Positions 61,727 to 64,000 of a stretch of DNA of 64,000 nucleotides are shown piece by piece; within the stretch, counting starts at the first letter, position 1; each line of letters begins with the position of its first letter. The position numbers were made by a program, and so were the translations under genes. Origin of the DNA: UBA7455 sp026713185 (GTDB lineage Bacteria > Pseudomonadota > Gammaproteobacteria > Pseudomonadales > Azotimanducaceae); assembly GCA_963665785.1 (NCBI GenBank), contig OY762456.1:1612001-1676000 (forward strand). The letters run 5' to 3'. The notes under the pieces were generated by a model. That model was given only the letters and a program-made list of their open reading frames with translations, had not been told where the DNA came from and made no database searches.

Positions 61727-63166
61727 ATGGCAAAGTTTGATGTAATCGTTATTGGTGGAGGCCCCGCAGGTTATCACGCGGCTATTCGGGCAGCACAGCT
61801 TGGACTTGACACTGCCTGTATCGACAAATGGTTAACTCCCGATGGCAAACCGGTATTTGGCGGCACATGCCTTAACGTGGGATGTATTCCATCCAAGGCA
61901 TTGCTGGACGCATCTTACAAATTTGCCGAGGCTCAGAAAGGATTCCAGGATGTTGGCATTGTCTTCAAGGATCTGAGTATTGATGTGCCGGCGATGATCC
62001 GACGTAAAGACAGCATCGTCGGGAATCTGACCAACGGTGTCGCGGCTCTGCTTAAATCCAATGGCGTTACCACATTTGAGGGTACTGTGGTTCTACACGG
62101 TGGAAGAAAAGTTGAATTCACACCACACACAGGAAAAACGGAAACATTGGAGGCAGACCACGTCATCATCGCAACGGGTTCGGTATCGATTGATATTCCT
62201 CCCTGCCCACTGGTAGACGACATCATTGTGGATTCAACAGGCGCTCTTGAATGGCAGTCTGTACCCAAACGTCTGGGTATCATAGGCGCCGGCATCATTG
62301 GCCTGGAAATGGGCAGTGTGTGGAACCGTCTTGGTTCTGAGGTGGTCGTTCTGGAAGCGCTCGAAGAATTTTTACCCATAGCGGATAAACAGATTGCGAG
62401 GGAAGCCGCCAGACAGTTGAAACAACAGGGTATGGATATCCGCCTGGGGACCCGTGTTACCGGCAGTAAGGTAAAGAATAAAAAAGTGGAAGTAACCTGG
62501 TCGGATGCCGAAGGTGACAAGACAGAGAATTTTGACAAACTCATTGTAGCGGTTGGAAGACGGCCCTACACAGAAGGATTGCTGGCAGCAGACAGCGGGA
62601 TCAATCTTGATGAGCGTGGATTCATTTTTGTCGACGATCTTTGCAATACGGATGCGCCTGAGGTCTACGCAGTGGGTGATGTGGTACGGGGCCCGATGCT
62701 CGCCCACAAGGGAATGGAAGAAGGTATCATGGTTGCAGAGCGGATCGCCGGCTTTAAACCACTGGTCAACTATGATTGCATTCCTTCTGTGATCTACACG
62801 CACCCGGAGATTTCATGGGTGGGTAAAACTGAACAGGAATTGAAAGCCAGCGGCGACAAATATAAAGTGGGGAGTTTCCCCCTGGCAGCCAGTGGCAGGG
62901 CCATGGCAAGCAACGATACCATTGGTTTGATCAAGGTAATCGCTGATGCAGAGACCGACCGTATTCTTGGTGTCCACATGATAGGCGCCCACACATCAGA
63001 ACTGATTGCAGAAGCAGTCATAGCGATGGAGTTTGGAGCAAGTGCAGAGGACCTCGGGCTTACGATGTTTGCACACCCGTCCCTGTCGGAAGGATTGCAT
63101 GAAGCTGCACTTGCTGTTTCCGGTCATGCAATTCACATTGTCAATCGTCGACGCAACGAGTCTTAA
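61727..63166 (+). CDS. lpdA: Dihydrolipoamide dehydrogenase (E3)
   Basis: Flavoprotein that reoxidises the lipoyl groups, 479 residues. FAD-binding GGGPAGYHAAIRAAQLG is at the start; the redox disulfide is in GGTCLNVGCIPSK. The NAD-binding fold begins GIIGAGIIGLEMGSVW, and the His-Glu pair is in HPSLSEGLHEAAL. Its position after sucB assigns it to the 2-oxoglutarate complex. Confidence 0.97.
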   Translation: MAKFDVIVIGGGPAGYHAAIRAAQLGLDTACIDKWLTPDGKPVFGGTCLNVGCIPSKALLDASYKFAEAQKGFQDVGIVFKDLSIDVPAMIRRKDSIVGNLTNGVAALLKSNGVTTFEGTVVLHGGRKVEFTPHTGKTETLEADHVIIATGSVSIDIPPCPLVDDIIVDSTGALEWQSVPKRLGIIGAGIIGLEMGSVWNRLGSEVVVLEALEEFLPIADKQIAREAARQLKQQGMDIRLGTRVTGSKVKNKKVEVTWSDAEGDKTENFDKLIVAVGRRPYTEGLLAADSGINLDERGFIFVDDLCNTDAPEVYAVGDVVRGPMLAHKGMEEGIMVAERIAGFKPLVNYDCIPSVIYTHPEISWVGKTEQELKASGDKYKVGSFPLAASGRAMASNDTIGLIKVIADAETDRILGVHMIGAHTSELIAEAVIAMEFGASAEDLGLTMFAHPSLSEGLHEAALAVSGHAIHIVNRRRNES

Positions 63167-63226
63167 CCTTTCAACTGAATCTGCACTTCATGCAGGTTAA
63201 ATCAAATGAATTAAGGATTTGCAGTT

Positions 63227-64000
63227 ATGAATCTCCATGAGTATCAGGCAAAGCAACTATTTGCCGAATATGGATTGCCTGTATCCAGAGGGATCGCAGT
63301 TGATACTTCTGATGAGGCGGTTGCCGCAGCAGAGGAACTTGGCGGTGACCGTTGGGTGATCAAGGTTCAGGTACATGCAGGCGGCCGGGGGAAGGCTGGT
63401 GGCGTCAAAATCGTTACCACCATGGATGAGATTCGCCAGTTTGCTGACTTGCACATTGGTACCCGCCTGGTAACCCACCAGACTGATGAAAATGGTCAGC
63501 CGGTCAGCAAGCTCTATATAGAGGAATGTACAGACATCGCCATGGAATTGTATCTGGGTGCAGTCATAGACCGCTCGTCACGTCGAATCACTTTCATGGC
63601 TTCTACCGAAGGTGGTGTGGAAATTGAAAAGGTTGCCGAGGAGACACCGGATAAGATACTGCAGGCTGTGATTGATCCAATGACAGGAGCTTCTGCCTGG
63701 CAGGGTCGCAGCCTGGCTTTTCAGTTGGGTCTGGAGGGTAAACAGATCAATCAGTTTGCCAGTATATTCCTCTCGCTGGCCGGTCTGTTCCAGGACTGCG
63801 ATCTGTCCCTTCTGGAAATCAATCCACTGGTAATTACCGGGAATGGCGATATTCACTGTCTTGATGCCAAGGTGTCGATAGACAGTAACGCGCTTTACCG
63901 GCAGCAGAAACTGCAGAAAATGCGGGATTCAACCCAGGAGGATGAAAGGGAAAACCAGGCGTCGCAATTTGGCCTGAACTACGTGGCGCTGGAAGGTAAC
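63227..64000 (+). CDS. sucC: Succinyl-CoA synthetase beta subunit (partial, window edge)
   Basis: ATP-grasp subunit of succinyl-CoA ligase, cut by the end of the window after 258 codons (family length about 388). MNLHEYQAKQLFAEYGLPVS and KVQVHAGGRGKAGGVKI are the standard N-terminal marks, and DLSLLEINPLV follows. Aagga lies about 9 bases ahead of the ATG. The preceding 60 bases contain a small ctgcacttcatgcag stem-loop. Continues the sucAB-lpd operon. Confidence 0.96.
   Translation, partial: MNLHEYQAKQLFAEYGLPVSRGIAVDTSDEAVAAAEELGGDRWVIKVQVHAGGRGKAGGVKIVTTMDEIRQFADLHIGTRLVTHQTDENGQPVSKLYIEECTDIAMELYLGAVIDRSSRRITFMASTEGGVEIEKVAEETPDKILQAVIDPMTGASAWQGRSLAFQLGLEGKQINQFASIFLSLAGLFQDCDLSLLEINPLVITGNGDIHCLDAKVSIDSNALYRQQKLQKMRDSTQEDERENQASQFGLNYVALEGN

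Overview
The window is a 64 kb piece of a gammaproteobacterial chromosome of moderate GC. The block from gatB to zapE (about 4-25.7 kb) keeps the gene order known from Pseudomonas and E. coli: gatCAB divergent from mreBCD-rng-yhdP, then darP-ptsO-(rapZ)-ptsN-hpf-rpoN-lptB-lptA-lptC, then ibaG-murA-hisG-hisD. A large TonB-dependent receptor, a TPR-sulfotransferase, a P450, a PhyH dioxygenase and thiolase/DUF35 genes suggest a marine, heterotrophic, aerobic relative of the Pseudomonadales/Cellvibrionales-OMG group. That placement is inference; there is no rRNA or other decisive marker in the window.

Layout. 0-4 kb: a broken merR fragment joined to a repeat, then heme A synthase, glutamine-dependent NAD synthetase and a DUF1499 protein. 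4-15.5 kb: amidotransferase GatCAB, the cell-shape genes mreBCD, RNase G and the giant AsmA-like YhdP. 15.5-21 kb, on the minus strand: DarP, the nitrogen PTS (PtsO, PtsN), hibernation factor, sigma-54 and LptB/A/C. rapZ, which belongs between ptsN and ptsO, survives only as a 48-codon in-frame fusion of its first and last residues. 21-25.7 kb: IbaG, MurA, HisG (short form), HisD, ZapE. 25.8-36.5 kb: an accessory catabolic stretch (acyl-CoA dehydrogenase, PhyH, P450, 2-oxoacid:ferredoxin oxidoreductase, peroxiredoxin, APH-like kinase, ChaC, DUF35-thiolase pair). 36.5-40.6 kb: repeats, an acetyltransferase and an AmmeMemoRadiSam locus (Memo-AMMECR1 fusion plus radical SAM enzyme). 40.6-45.3 kb: leuC, leuD (with an internal 5' duplication), citramalate synthase, DUF3014. 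45.3-64 kb: the TCA region with ppiB and gltA on the minus strand, an insertion sequence, sdhCDAB, a TonB receptor and TPR-sulfotransferase, and sucAB-lpd-sucC (cut by the window edge).

The genome here is marked by two linked repeat families. One is a palindromic element with an exactly 145-bp core bounded by 26-bp inverted arms; there are four full copies and at least three partial ones. The other is a short tandem repeat of 21-24 bp units (core acccgctgaaggctc) that lies beside two of the palindromic copies. This short repeat also occurs in frame inside yhdP and forms the C-terminus and stop codon of darP. No tRNA, rRNA or CRISPR array was seen.
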